64,000 bases of DNA from Silurus meridionalis (Eukaryota; Chordata; Actinopteri; Siluriformes; Siluridae): assembly GCF_014805685.1 (NCBI RefSeq), contig NC_060890.1, positions 24,769,500 to 24,833,499 of the forward strand, in the 5' to 3' direction. The translations under genes were made by a program, and so were the position numbers. Below the pieces are notes generated by a model, which made no database searches, was not told the origin of the DNA, and saw only the letters and a program-made list of their open reading frames with translations. Position 1 is the first letter of the stretch. Each line of letters starts with the position of its first letter. This document shows, piece after piece, positions 1 through 12,709 of this stretch.

Positions 1-296
1 CGATTGATCTCACTGTTTCATTTAGGTAAACTCTTAATCCATACCAAAACACAGATTTTTTTAAACCGATCCAGAAGCTTGGAGTTCGAGGAGAAAGCCA
101 TCGAGGGTTTGCCGGTTTCCTCTGCTTTATATTTGTTTGCGTTGGTATTATGGCTGATGAGTGATTTCTCTCACCGGGCTTCAGACGAGCCTCAGACGAG
201 CCTCAGACGAGCTTCAGATGAGTCTCTCCAGTATTATTAGTATATCAGTATATAAGGTTTGTGAATTTCTCTCAGAGCAGAGGCTTATACATAGAG

Positions 297-434
<138 letters not shown>

Positions 435-879
435 GTTAAATGTTTTCTTTCTTTTGTAAATATAACCTTCTGTGTTTCTATTCAAAAAAACATTTTTTAT
501 ATGGAAAATGTTATATTAAAAATCTATTAGTTCAGAGACCTGCTTATGCACATTAGTATAAATTTGATGCTTTCACTAGAGTTCATGAAATACCTTAACA
601 AACATATAAAAATGTGGTAAACCAAAAAAGAATTAAGCAAATTTGATTTGTGGTAAATGTGTGGGATTGTGAGGAATAAAAATGTCATTCTAAGAAATTC
701 CAAAATGTAGTAATTGGTCAAACATTTTTAAGCACAAATTCCCTGAAGTAAAATGTCACTTCAGTAATGAATGACAAAAATTTTGGTATTTAATAATAAA
801 AAAAAAAACTAACAGCATTAAGGCTTTTTTTTAAAAAAAGAAAGAAAAATCATAGATTTGTTTTCCTTTTTTTTTTTTT

Positions 880-1500
880 TTTTTAAATGAACGAGATGAG
901 CCGAGGCCTGAGGAGTCGGCAGGGATCCTGACCTGCTCCTGTCGCCTCGCCTTCAATAGGACTTTAGGAGCCATCTCTGGGTTTCAGGAATGTCATTATT
1001 TGGGCCGACACCCCCTGTATGACGGCCACTAGGAGCACTTTAAAGATACTTAGTGCGGGAAAATCCTCCGTTTGCAATTCGGTGTGAAAAGGATCAAGGA
1101 TGTCCAGGCATCCGCCCAGCCACTTAAGAGAGCAGAGCTGAATGCAAACACACCGGCTTGGAAGAAAAGAAGGTTATTCCCCCAGACTTATAGGTTCAAT
1201 ATCAATAACGGGTGGGGAGGAGAAGAATGAGGAGAAGGAGGTGGAGTGGTGGGGGGAGAATTGGGGGCTTATTGGGGTGAGTAGCTCAGTGCTCATACAG
1301 TGAAGCTGAAAAGCACGGCAGGAAAACCCTCTCACACTGCACACACAGGAAGAGAGCGACTTATCTACTTAGCTTTCTGCTCGGATCAAGACACGGCAGC
1401 TCCAGATTAATATCGGCTCCTATCAGCTTCACTTTCCACACGCTTTTTCTGGGGCGAGACGCTCAAACATTCTTCCATCAAACCTCAGCTTTAGATTCTC
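880..1500. promoter_or_regulatory. complex non-repetitive segment, candidate enhancer
   Basis: About 600 bp of balanced composition inside AT-rich, repeat-rich DNA. It shows no open frame, no transposon ends and no tandem structure. Such islands in a long wnt3 intron or flank are plausible conserved non-coding elements, but conservation cannot be tested here. A short GA-rich patch lies at 1203-1265. Confidence 0.2.
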
Positions 1501-1983
1501 CATCAAACAAATATTTGCTCAAAAAAGTTGCGACTCAGAAGCGATTTCTGTGACTTTAATTAAAAATTTTAGCTGGAATTGACACTAAATCGGAATAAAG
1601 AAACAGATACTCAGATGTAAATCTAGAACCTGAAAAAGTTCTCCGGTTTGTCCCTTCGGAGAGAACACAACAGAATCCTTCCCTCGAAAAGCAGGTCTTC
1701 ATTGTGACTCAGTTCTAGAAAGAAGCAATTTGTTAAACTTCACAATGTAATGATAACGATTCATGATCAAATTATTCATCAATTCTTTGTCCTCAAAAAA
1801 GAATCCTTCTGCTCACAAATAAATCATATCATCTGTCACTACAGGATTTTCACTAAAGTTTTTTTTTATATAAATGTATATCATGTATAAGTTATTATTA
1901 ATTATTATTATTATGCTTACAAATGAATAATTTTCCTCAAAAACAAAAAATAACTTTTTCGTAAAATCCTAGCTTTGATTTGA

Positions 1984-2157
1984 GAACATGGTAACTCAGT
2001 AGTTAAGATGTTGGACTTCAGATCAGTCATGGGTTCAAATCCCACCACCACGAAGCCGCCACTGGGCCCTTGAGCAAGGCCCTTAACCCTGAACTGCTCA
2101 GCTGTATGAGTAAGATCACTGTAAGGGATCAAGGTGTCTGCCAAATGCTGAAAATGT

Positions 2158-2160
<3 letters not shown>
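1984..2160 (+). mobile_element. tRNA-derived SINE
   Basis: An A-box-like segment (aactcagtagttaagatg) is followed by a B-box GGTTCAAATCC at 2032-2042, then the family tail gagcaaggcccttaaccc and gtgtctgccaaatgc. The same tail occurs in at least one other copy in this window (20192-20355). Confidence 0.75.

Positions 2161-2161
<1 letters not shown>

Positions 2162-2202
<41 letters not shown>
2162..2202. repeat. (TA)n microsatellite
   Basis: A perfect TA run between the SINE tail and the hAT-like end at 2203. Confidence 0.97.
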
Positions 2203-2205
<3 letters not shown>

Positions 2206-2462
2206 TGGTAGACGATGTACACAAACCATGTAGTAGTAAAGGTAGAGATAAACTCAATAAAATGTGACTCCAGTAAAAGTCCCAATAAACTTTCACTTCC
2301 AAAGTGCTATGATTTATTATAACTCTAATGTTCCTATTATCATTTTTATCACACGACTCTCTACTTAATCACCTCAGTTTATGTGAAAAGACTTGAATGT
2401 GACTCTCAGCACACTGATCTATTAATAAAATGATATTAATGACTCAAAACACTGATTGAGTT
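2203..2462. mobile_element. hAT-like non-autonomous element, partial
   Basis: Begins CAGTGGTAGACGATGTACAC. Its body, including gactctcagcacactgatctattaat, is the reverse complement of 13080-13335. It is cut off by a (TA)n tract at 2470. The CAGTGG end and an 8-bp-duplication class are typical of hAT elements, but the duplication was not seen, so the class is inferred. Confidence 0.55.
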
Positions 2463-2467
2463 TTATT

Positions 2468-2469
<2 letters not shown>

Positions 2470-2545
<76 letters not shown>

Positions 2546-2636
2546 CTAGACACTCCACCACTAAAACTGCAACCTGAAATGCTGTGTAATGAGTCGAGCA
2601 CGAACTCGTGTGACAGACGGATGGACAGATATGCTG

Positions 2637-2709
<73 letters not shown>

Positions 2710-2859
2710 ACCTCACACACACATATAAAACCCTCACAAGGAAAATGAGAGCGAGACGAGCGCAGTGCTACAGACCTTCATTCAGGACACTGATGACTCA
2801 GAGGCTACACCTGCACCCAGTGCATCATCCAGAGCTCACAGGTTATCTGTTCAGGTCAT

Positions 2860-2910
<51 letters not shown>

Positions 2911-2940
2911 AGTAAATGAGACAGAAGTGGACATACGTGA

Positions 2941-3011
<71 letters not shown>

Positions 3012-3121
3012 AGAAAAAGGCTAAGACAAGAAAATGATAGAGAGAGAAATTGATGGACCTGCAAACCTCCAGATGGAAAGAAGATGAAGGAGGAGATTCA
3101 GGCTAATGAACATGTTTGTTC

Positions 3122-3187
<66 letters not shown>

Positions 3188-3192
3188 GTGTG
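2470..3192. repeat. cluster of (TA)n, (GT)n, (CA)n microsatellites
   Basis: (TA)n 2470-2543, (GT)n 2640-2705, (CA)n 2862-2905, (GT)n 2951-3009 and (GT)n 3126-3192, separated by short unique spacers. The alternation of GT and CA runs means distant blocks can pair as inverted repeats. Confidence 0.96.
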
Positions 3193-3299
3193 AAGCAGTT
3201 GTGACTTGATGTTTACTTTTAGCCGAAGCCATGCTACAATACACCATGCTACCCATGCTGGGTTCTGATTGGCCTATTATTTTTATTATTATAATTCAT

Positions 3300-3410
3300 A
3301 CACCTGAGGGTTAAGGGCCTTCCTCAAGGGCCCTCTAGCGACAGCATGGCGATGTTGGGATTTGAACTCAGAACCTTCTGATCAGAATATCTTCACCCCT
3401 GAGCTCTCAC
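3300..3410 (-). mobile_element. tRNA-derived SINE fragment
   Basis: Contains ttaagggccttcctcaagggcc and a reverse-complement B-box in gatttgaactcagaacc, as in the other SINEs here. Confidence 0.55.
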
Positions 3411-3639
3411 ATCACTGTTAATTATTATCAGATTATTATAAGCAGTGAAATATTTCTGAGTAAACACATCCTGATATTCACTGTTAATAAGGTCTAATTT
3501 TGACCACCATTTTTGTCCTATATGATTTTTTTTTTTAAGGTCTTTATAGTGATCAAAGTCATGTTGTTCTCAGGATCAAAATCACTTCAAATTCTCAAAA
3601 TCAGAATCAGTTTTAAGATTTCTGAATCAAAGAAATGTA

Positions 3640-4160
3640 AAGGACAGACAGAAGGATTAATGGAAGAACTGACTGAAATACAAAATGTACAGAATGTAAG
3701 GACAAAATAAAAGATAAAAAGAAGGACAGACTTAAGGACAGACCAAAAGAAAGACTAAAGGATAAAATAAAGGACAGACTAAAAGACAGACCAAAAGACA
3801 GACTGAAGGACAGACTGAATTACAGACTAAAACATGACCCAAAACCAGACTAAAGGATGGACTGAAGGACAAAATAAAGGACAGATTAAAGGACAGACCA
3901 AAGGACAGACTGTAGGACAGACTGCAGATAAGATTAAAAGACAGACTGAAGGACAGACTAAAAGACAGACTGAAGGACAGACTGAAAGACAGACTGAAGG
4001 ACAGACTGAAAGACAGACTGAAAGACAGACTGAAGGACAGACTGAAAGACAGACTGAAAGACAGACTGAAGGACAGACTGAAAGACAGACTGAAGGACAG
4101 ACTGAAAGACAGACTGAAGGACAGACTGAAGGACAGACTGAAAGACAGACTGAAGGATAG
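3640..4160. repeat. 12/24-bp minisatellite (aaggacagactg / aaagacagactg)
   Basis: More than 500 bp of a 12-bp motif GACAGACTGAAR, alternating at higher order between ...gaagg and ...gaaag. The left part (3640-3930) is degenerate and the right part (3950-4155) nearly perfect. All open frames here are by-products. Confidence 0.95.
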
Positions 4161-4306
4161 GGAAGATTTCCTGATAATGTCTTTATGTATATTAGCAGGA
4201 AATTAACAGGCACATGGGCAGGATGAGATGTCTGGCATTGTCCTTGTCCCCCTGTCTGTTTCAGCAAAGTCCATCCCAATTAAAATCAGCACCAACAGTG
4301 TAAGTA

Positions 4307-4310
<4 letters not shown>

Positions 4311-4347
<37 letters not shown>

Positions 4348-4644
4348 TTATTGTGTAAGTGCACCAGGTTGCTGACACGTTCTGGAGTTTGCAGCGCAGC
4401 GCAGGAAGGCAGGCAGCAGCTCAGTGTTTTGACTGGAGGGGATCCCCGTCCCAGGAGCTGGCTTTGAGTCTCCGCTAAAAGGAGGGAGGGAGGGATGGAA
4501 GGAGGGAAAGAAGGGAAGGAGGGGATTTAGCAGGAAGGCAGAGAAAACAGGTTCAAACATTTTTCAAGAGTTCTGTCATTTTTTATCTGATCAGCCCTGA
4601 GCACTTGGAAAGCGAATAAAAAAAAAAAAAAGAAGTGGTGGTGA

Positions 4645-4694
<50 letters not shown>

Positions 4695-4859
4695 AAGGTC
4701 TGGTTTCTCGGTCCGGATCGGCATCTGAGGTTCCAGAAGGAACCGCGACCAAGCGGGAGCCAACTGCAGTCTTCTGTTATCACTCATTCCTTCACTTTAT
4801 GAATTTGAAGAATGGTTTGTTATCAGTGACGGGGTAATTGCTAAAGCCGCCACCCCTCC

Positions 4860-4929
<70 letters not shown>

Positions 4930-4932
4930 TGA

Positions 4933-4978
<46 letters not shown>
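4311..4978. repeat. microsatellite cluster (GT)n, (CA)n, (CA)n-(AAT)n
   Basis: (GT)n 4311-4345, (CA)n 4646-4693, (CA)n 4861-4923 and (AAT)n 4936-4978. Between them lies GGAA/GGGA-rich DNA at 4480-4530 and otherwise unremarkable sequence. Confidence 0.95.
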
Positions 4979-4979
<1 letters not shown>

Positions 4980-5049
4980 GTAGCCACAGGTAAAATGTGT
5001 ACACGCTGGTGGAATAAATTACAGAGATGCATGCCTTTTAACACTGGAG

Positions 5050-5640
5050 GCCATCTTGGATGGCAGAGAGTAGGCGTGATCCTTCATTAAAAAGGAGCCG
5101 CAATAATCAAAGAAAAAGGAAGCAAAAAAGGAGGAATTAATTTTAGAATTAGTATGAACTGATTATTTTTCGCAGGACCGTGTGCACGGGGAGTGCCGAC
5201 CAGTGCAAGTAGAGACAGAACAACACCCCCTCCACCTTCACCCATGCTAACAACACACCAGCCTACTTTCCATGAAGCTTCAAACAGCGCCTTAGGAGAA
5301 ATGCACAGCACGAGAAAGAGAGAGAGAGGGAGAGAGAGAGAAAGAGAGAGAGAAATGGATTGTGACAGGCTGCTTCTCTCTCTAATCCCTCTCATCTCTT
5401 TCCTCTCTTTCTCGTCTCCCTCTTCTCCCTCTCTCTCTCTCTGGGCCTCCTATCCTCTCCTCTCGGTCGTGGAGCCTAAGGCTAACATCTTTTCTCTCCA
5501 CACTTTGAACAATCTCAAAGCTGCGTTATTGCACAAATATGCAGCCTTCTGTTTTAACCTCTCGTCTCCCGACGTCTCCAAACATCAACATCAGACTCGA
5601 GCTCCAAGATATGACAATGGTTTTGCTGAAAAACATATTA
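5050..5640. promoter_or_regulatory. complex segment with TCF/LEF- and POU-like motifs, candidate enhancer
   Basis: Unique-looking sequence interrupted only by a (GA)n run at 5313-5354 and a CT-rich stretch at 5370-5445. It contains aatcaaag (TCF/LEF-like) near 5105, and gttattgcacaaatatgcag near 5525 with an octamer-like core. The regulatory role is an inference from position and composition only. Confidence 0.2.
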
Positions 5641-6057
5641 AAAAATGTAATGTACTGCTGGGTAAAAAAAAAGATGGAGGGAAAAGATGAAAAATGGATA
5701 GCGATTCCTAGAAAGTAGAGAAATCGCAAATTTATTGGAAAGTGGAATTATTTTTACTTATTAAAATTGATCTAGATTTGAGGTAGAGAAAAATCGTTAA
5801 AATAGCTTTTAATATATAAAGTGAAAATATTTAATTTAAATAAAATGTACAGGTTTAGACCAGGTTTCACTTTTCATGATCCGTGATCGGGTTTAGGAGC
5901 ATCTGGGTGGCAGCGATTTAAATATTGAACAATATCTGAGAGATGTAAAGTGTATATTCTGTTCTAATCTCATTCTGTACATTTCTTATAGTTTCAGTGT
6001 TGCGCTGTACTTAAAGTGCGATCACACAGGCAATTTAGTAGTTTTTTCCATTTTACA

Positions 6058-6060
<3 letters not shown>

Positions 6061-6124
<64 letters not shown>
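6061..6124. repeat. (TA)n microsatellite
   Basis: A perfect TA run. The following 6128-6240 resembles a short dispersed element (ggttcgacttacg ... gtacgatgccggg) of the family also seen at 25203-25487. Confidence 0.9.
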
Positions 6125-6127
<3 letters not shown>

Positions 6128-6404
6128 GATGGTTCGACTTACGTTTTTTCTATTTTAAGATAACGTTAGCAAAACGATTTTTATTTTCGTGCTACATTTG
6201 AATTTTTGTACGATACGTTTGTACGATGCCGGGATGTACGTGTCTCTCGCCTTGTGAGATGCCTTACTCTCAACAGCGGTTGACAGAGGTTCAGTTTCCG
6301 GGTGTTAGAGCACTTAATGTTTCCTGTGTTTTTGGTGCTTTAAAGCTAACAGTACACTAACAGTAGGATAGGACATGTCATCAGAACACATCTACAGTCA
6401 GGGA

Positions 6405-6449
6405 CGATCGATCGATCGATCGATCGATCGATCGATCGATCGATCGATC

Positions 6450-6532
<83 letters not shown>

Positions 6533-6581
6533 CGATCGATAGATAGATAGATAGATAGATAGCCAATACTTCTAGATTGGA

Positions 6582-6638
<57 letters not shown>

Positions 6639-6643
6639 TAGAC

Positions 6644-6715
<72 letters not shown>

Positions 6716-6800
6716 GGAATGGATGGAAGGATGGATGGATGGATGGATGGATGGATGGATGGATGGATGGATGGATGGATAGATGGATGGATGGATGGAC
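6405..6800. repeat. compound (CGAT)n-(GATA)n-(CAGA)n-(GATA)n-(GGAT)n
   Basis: Five tetranucleotide blocks, each one base different from the next, in a 400-bp array interrupted only at 6563-6583. The block order suggests point mutation followed by expansion. Confidence 0.97.
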
Positions 6801-7133
6801 AAATGGATTAAACACATGGGTGATTACATAGCTGTGTTTTTTTCATGCCGGCTTTCTGTTGTTTGCGATTTGTAAATGCTTTCACAGTATTTGTCGTGCA
6901 GGAGATATTCTGAGGAGGTTTTCATCCCTCCACTGTCCTTTCTTTTTTTGTGGTAATGAACACAACGATGTGTCGCTCCATCGCTCTTTAAATCCATGGA
7001 AATACATTTCCCACTACAGGACAGGAGAAACACAGCAGGCGTACGAATTACACACTGTACCTCCAGTGTAGCAGATCTGAACATTTGTACGTGGACGGTG
7101 TGTTTCGGCGTGTGTTAGCTTGCAGGGATGAGT

Positions 7134-7190
7134 GAGAGAGATAGACAGAGGGACAGAGAGAGAGAGAGAAAGAGAGATAGAGAGAGACAG
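7134..7190. repeat. (GA)n-rich microsatellite
   Basis: Imperfect GA/GAGAGACA run. Confidence 0.9.
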
Positions 7191-7594
7191 CCAGCCAGAG
7201 GTGAGTAGTGACTGTTCTCTGACCTGCACACTGCCTCCAGGCTCAGGCCCAATCTATGGCCTTGTAATGAACTTAAGCACTACTTTAACAAGGCATCCTT
7301 TTCAAGGGCTGCTCAGGTCAAATGTCACAAATCCACAAGTTCAAAGGGCTTCAGAATTCCCCTGACACAAAGAGTTAAATAGCTCTCTCACTCTTACACA
7401 CACACACACAAGCCTTTGTGTAAGGGTAATGACAGGACACGGCAAAACGAGCATCAGTTTTAACCAACTGACCCTAACGCTGATCATTGGGTTATGTTAA
7501 CAAAAAGTGTCAAAGGACCACAATGTAGACAGAAGATATCAAGGAAGTGTGTTTTAACAAGACAAATATATTATATATTTATTTTTCACTTACA

Positions 7595-8050
7595 CAAATG
7601 TTTTTTTGTAGACACCTGACCATAAGATTGGTATGTTCTTCCACAATTAATCTCCATTTTCTGTTAACATACCTTCGATTCTTCTGGGAAGATGTTCTGC
7701 TAGATTTTGTGGAGATTGGAGCGCATTTAGATACATGATTGTTAGTAATGTCAGGTGCCTGATGTAGGTGGGGTGAGGAGACCTGGAGTCAGTGTTCACA
7801 TTCATTCATGTTCAATAGGGTTGAGGGTTGGAGCTTTATAGCAGGAGATTTTTCACTTCAACCCATGGAATGTATATGTTCATGGAGCTGGCTTTGTGTA
7901 CAAATGTCATGCTGGAACAGGTTTGGGTCTCCTCGTTCGAAAGGGAAAATTGTATCCTACCGCATCAAAAGGCCTCCAAATACACTTGTTTGCCTTCAAC
8001 TTTGTGCCACCAGTGATCTATAAACCATAGAGTGGTCCTGGATGAACAAT
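7595..8050 (-). mobile_element. Tc1-derived non-autonomous element (family A)
   Basis: Contains gacacctgaccataagattgg, ttctgggaagatgttctgctag, gaggagacctggagtcagtgttcac and catgctggaacaggtttgggtctcct. These are degenerate Tc1 transposase codons on the minus strand. Other copies lie at 11855-12322, 26885-27432 and 52210-52530. Confidence 0.7.
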
Positions 8051-8089
8051 CTCAAGGTCTATGGCCAGGGCAATGATTCAATTTTGATA

Positions 8090-8260
8090 GTTTTCTTTGT
8101 TTGTTTGACCAGAAGGTTGTGAGTTCAAATCCCAGCACCACCAAAGCTGCCCAAGACCTCTGAATGGCCAGATATCAATATGAATGCAGTCTGTATGAAT
8201 GGCAATAGCAGTGTAATAGGTGTGTTCCTCAAACAGGAGGAGGGAGAAAAGGACATTTTT
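8090..8260 (+). mobile_element. tRNA-derived SINE fragment
   Basis: Contains the anticodon-arm-like cagaaggttgtgagttcaaatcc followed by cagcaccaccaaagctgcc. The B-box is intact and the 5' head degenerate. Confidence 0.5.
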
Positions 8261-8632
8261 GTTCGCAGGAATCTTGATATCTTCATCAAATTTGAAATAT
8301 AAATTGATGAGACATGTGGATGGATGGATCCAATACATGGATGGACACCTAAATGCACAACTTTGGTGAATTTGTTTCATTTGCTAAGCGTTTTCCATGC
8401 CAGCTTCTTGTTTTTCATCATCCGGAAGTTTTTCTGAAGACGTTTGCAGACATCGAGACGTTTCCCTCGTCTCTCCTCACAGAAACATTCCGTTTTTGCT
8501 TTTTAATATAGTAATGAACACCACGATGTTTCGCTCCATCGTTAGCAAAATCCATGGAGAAACTAAGAAACAGTCAGGGACTGAAGACTGATCCTATCCT
8601 TTCAATCTGTCGCACGTGTTTTGCCACGAGAC

Positions 8633-10012
8633 TCAAGTCAAGTCAAGTCAAGTCAAGTTTATTTGTATAGCGCTTTTCACAACAGACATTGTCTCAAAGC
8701 AGCTTTACACAAATCAACAGTGATGGTGAATGGTGTGCATTTGTCCCTGATGAGCAAGCCGTGGCGACTGTGGCAAGGAAAACTCCTTAGATGTTATGAG
8801 GAAGAAACCTTGAGAGGAACCAGACTCAAAAGGGGAACCCATCCTCATCTGGGTGACATCAAGAGTTTGATCATAAATCTTTCAACAATACAGAACACTG
8901 GAGAGTGGGAACTAACATGATTACTGGAGTATAAGATTATAAGTAATGTTCTTTCTGCAGTCTTAAACAGTCTATATGGTTAGTAGCTCCGAGTTTTATA
9001 AGCTCAGCATTTGTGATCACCACAGATCCAGCATCAGCTTCTCCATGCCAGAGCCTTTAAACACTCCAGGAGGTCCAATGTCAAAACTCCACACATGTAG
9101 CGGATCCAAATGGCACTGGTACGCCTCTAGATGGTTCAGGATGTTTGTGAGTTCGCATCTACTTTAAAGGTCCGTAATCATCACGAGGTGGGAGGTGACT
9201 GAGCTGGAGCAACCTCAGGATGCCTCGGGATGGGGAGAGAAAGAGAAGCAGTGGAGAGGAATTAGCGTAGCTGCTGTTCATGATATTAACAGCACAAGTT
9301 GATAATGTGCATGTGATCAGATGTTCTGGAGCACAAGGTTATGATGTGATGTGTGTTATGTGTAGGCTTTGCTAAAAAGATACGTTTTTAATCTACACTT
9401 AAATTGGGTGAGTGTGTCTGAGCCCCGAACACCGTCAGGAAGACTATTCCAGAGTTTAGAGCTAAATGTGAAAATGCTCTACCACCTTTAGTGGACTTTG
9501 CTATTCTAGGAACTACTAGAAGCCCAGAGTTTTGAGATCTCAGGGAGCGTGGCGGATTGTAGCGTGTTAAAAGACTGGATAGATACACGGGAGCCAAACC
9601 ATTTAGTGCTTTATAAGTGAGAAGTAATAGTTTGTAGTCTATTCAAACTTAACAGGAAGCCAATGTAGGGACGATAAGATCGGGGTTATGTGATCATATT
9701 TTTTGACCTTGTAAGAACTCTGGCTGCTGCATTCTGACTAACTGAAGCTTGTTTATTAATGAAGCAGGACATCCACCTAGTAGCGCATTACAGTAGTCTA
9801 TTCTGGAGGTCATAAACGCATGGACGAGCTTCTCTGCATCGGATATAGACAACATATTTCTTAGCTTAGAAATATTTCTAAGGTGAAAGAAGGCTGTTTT
9901 TGTAACCTGATTGATGTGATTTTTGAAAGACAAGTCGCTGTCTAAAATAACACCCAGGTCTTTTACCGTTGAACTAGTGGTTACAGAACATCCGTCTAAA
10001 TGCAGGTTTACT
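8633..10012 (-). mobile_element. non-LTR retrotransposon 3' fragment (reverse-transcriptase C-terminal region)
   Basis: On the minus strand several frames give a LINE ORF2 C-terminus: SDAEKLVHAFMTSRIDYCNA, LLGGCPASLINKLQ, HWLPVKFRIDYKLLLLTYKA and LNGLAPVYLSSLL, with GGRAFSHLALNSG further on. Frame changes between these blocks show it is dead. The 3' UTR contains the segment gagaggaaccagactcaaaa (plus sense), also seen at 17490-17625. The element ends in a (CTTGA)n tail (aagtc repeats at 8635-8660), typical of CR1/L2/Rex-type LINEs. The clade is inferred from these features. Confidence 0.8.
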
Positions 10013-10371
10013 CACCCTTCCAATAAAACATAAAAGCTAGCAAAATCCAATCAATGCCCTGCCGTTAGACTTCTCAAAGGACTGGCGTTGATACGTCCAT
10101 AACCACTGCGTTTACTTTAAAACAGAAAAAAAGCATTGTGTAATACACTACAGCGTACAGGTGCCTCATTGAGAGCCAGAACTTCTTGTAACCCTGAGCA
10201 GAGTGTTTAGTTTGGACACAGTGTTTGTGTACAGAGGAATCCCCTCTCTTCATACGTCTCGTTTCTGTGGTTTGCAGTAGCCCGTGTGAATGCGTCATTA
10301 TTGTTTTTTTCCTCTCTTGGAAGTGCTGGGATTCGGCCCACCCACCAGCGCCAGACATGTCCAAGACAGGG

Positions 10372-10375
<4 letters not shown>

Positions 10376-10408
<33 letters not shown>
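10376..10408. repeat. (GA)n microsatellite
   Basis: A perfect GA run, followed by GGAA-rich DNA to 10470. Confidence 0.95.
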
Positions 10409-10413
<5 letters not shown>

Positions 10414-11854
10414 CTGAAAATGAGAGAGGAAGGGAAGAAAGGAGGGAGGGAGGGATGGAGGAAGGAATAGCCTGAGGGCTATAGGTGGCCCTCTGACCTG
10501 CTCAGACATGCACCTGTTCCACTCGGGAGTTTCTCTCAGTGCCCACCAAAAAAAAAAAAAAAAACTCATATCCAGTATGCTATCTGCTTTTTTTTATAAG
10601 CTAGCAGCAAAAAACGTTTCTAAAGCTAACACAAATGAACTAATGTGCTAATCAGCGCGGCACTTTGATTAGCCTTGTTCTCTACAGAAGACTTAACAAT
10701 AAGAGATGGTATATGATCTACTGTTGTTGTGAGAAAAGTTGTGAACATGGAACTTGTCATCATCCATGCGTTTTGTGTCTCGATGCATAGCCAACGACAA
10801 GATGTGGTGTGATACGATTCACCCCATTATGATGCAGTGCGACTCCGATTTCGATTAAATTCATTGGGAAAAAATATGAAGCTCTGCAATTCAATATAGA
10901 ACAGATAACGACTTTTAACGCAAACAGATTGTGCAAAAAAAAAGAAGAAAAGAAGATTAAATAAAAGCCATTCTTTTCAAGTTCTATCTCCAGGAGGATG
11001 CAGCTCTACCTCTGCCATGTTAATCTGTATTCATGTAGCAGCAGTGGTGTCGAGAGAATCTACTAGCAATCGATCTACATATAAAATATCATGCACAAAT
11101 TATTGGTCACTTTCTAATTAATAAAAGTGTAGCGCAAATAATACATAAAAAAAAAAATCAACACTTGCCTGGCCAGCATCGAGCTACTGCTATAGAAATT
11201 CCATCAACCAATCAGATTTAAGAATTCCACAGCAGTGCGGTTAATAGTGTATATAATATTGCTGTGCAAAAAAACTCAAGCGCTTAATATTGTCAGTTGC
11301 TAAGCGACGGTAAGAATGGACGCCGATCGATCGTAAACCAGCCTGCTGCCCGAGGCGAACGATTTTACTAGCTAGCACCTACCTGTTAAGCCTTTTATAC
11401 ATATACACACAATGTAAAGTGCGGTGGTGTTAAAAACGAGACGGATCTGTCAGGGATAGTGACATTTCTCTCAGAAGTGTTGGAGAAATTACTAAGAAAA
11501 GACAAAATTTTTGTCAAATAGCACAGATTTTGCATCGAATATAGCGCTAATTTCCACAGGCTCGGCTATAATGAGAAAATCCAGCACCGAGCGAGTTTAC
11601 GAGATTTGACACAAAATTGGAAAACGTTCGATTTCTGTTGGCACGAATAAGACGAGAGAAAATTTGACTGTTTTTATACAACCCGTCAGGTAACCATGGT
11701 GAACCTGTTTACTGCAAATGCTACCTTATTACATGGAACCTACTTTTTCATGTGCTTTCAGGAACATAATTAACGACACACAACCACACATACACATCCT
11801 TTTCATACATCTAAGCAATTGTGCAACACTATGTGTTTAAAACCCAATTATAGT

Positions 11855-12322
11855 CACACTATTTGGGCAAAAGTATTGGGACAAGTAAATCTTCCAGCCA
11901 TATATGGTTCTTCCTCAAACTGTTACCACAAACCTGGAAGCACAAAATTGTAGAGAGATCTTTAGATGCGCTAGCATGACATTTTCCCTTAACTTGAACT
12001 AGAAGACCCAAACCTGTTCTAGCATGATAATGCCTCCATGCACAAAGCCATTTCCATAAAGATCTCCTGCTATAGAGCAATAAAACTTATTGAACACCTT
12101 TGGGATGAATGTGAACATTGAATGTACTCCAGGTCTCCTCACCTTATCTGCATCAGTACCTAAACACACTTGTGGCTGAATGAGACTCCACAACATCTTA
12201 CCAGAAAAGTGGAGCTTATTATAACAGTAAATGGAGACTAAATGGGGAATAGGATGTTCAAAAAGAAGCACATACCACTCTTATGGTCAGGTGTCCACAA
12301 ACTTTTCTCCATTGAGTCTTCA
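11855..12322 (+). mobile_element. Tc1-derived MITE (family A), complete
   Basis: Ends are cactatttgggcaaaagtattggg on the left and caaacttttctccattgagt on the right, an imperfect terminal inverted repeat. The interior has catgataatgcctccatgcacaaagcc and cagaaaagtggagcttattataacagta, corresponding to degenerate Tc1 transposase segments HDNAPVHKA and LPRRVEAVI. No intact frame remains. Confidence 0.75.
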
Positions 12323-12444
12323 CTAATTTCCATCCTACAGTTAGGTCTTCCTTATCACATGCTACCTGCTAACAATCAGGGAGGGTGAAGACAACTGACC
12401 ACATCCTTTCAATCTGCTGCATGTGTGTCATCAGGTCATGCCAT

Positions 12445-12463
12445 AACACACACACACACACAC
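12445..12463. repeat. short (CA)n microsatellite
   Basis: About 19 bases of CA. Confidence 0.8.
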
Positions 12464-12709
12464 AGAAAAAAGAGCTCATGGGCTCACAGCCATCCATGTT
12501 AGATTGGCTGATGTAGCTGTGATTGATAGGGGAGAGTCCTGCTTTTGGAACCATCTTCCAAGAATGTGGCCAGTTCCTGGATTTGACAGGGTTTAATCCC
12601 CAGATGACATGGCTGGCTTTTTTTTTCAAGAGTGCAGTTTGAAGAAATCTTGAGGTCCATCCATTAGATTGTTTTCTCTTTATTATTTATCTTCCCTCAC
12701 CACTGACAT

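Noticed and set aside
3827..4279. 150-codon Cys/Val/Ser-Pro repeat protein
   Set aside because: Frame through a 12-bp minisatellite.
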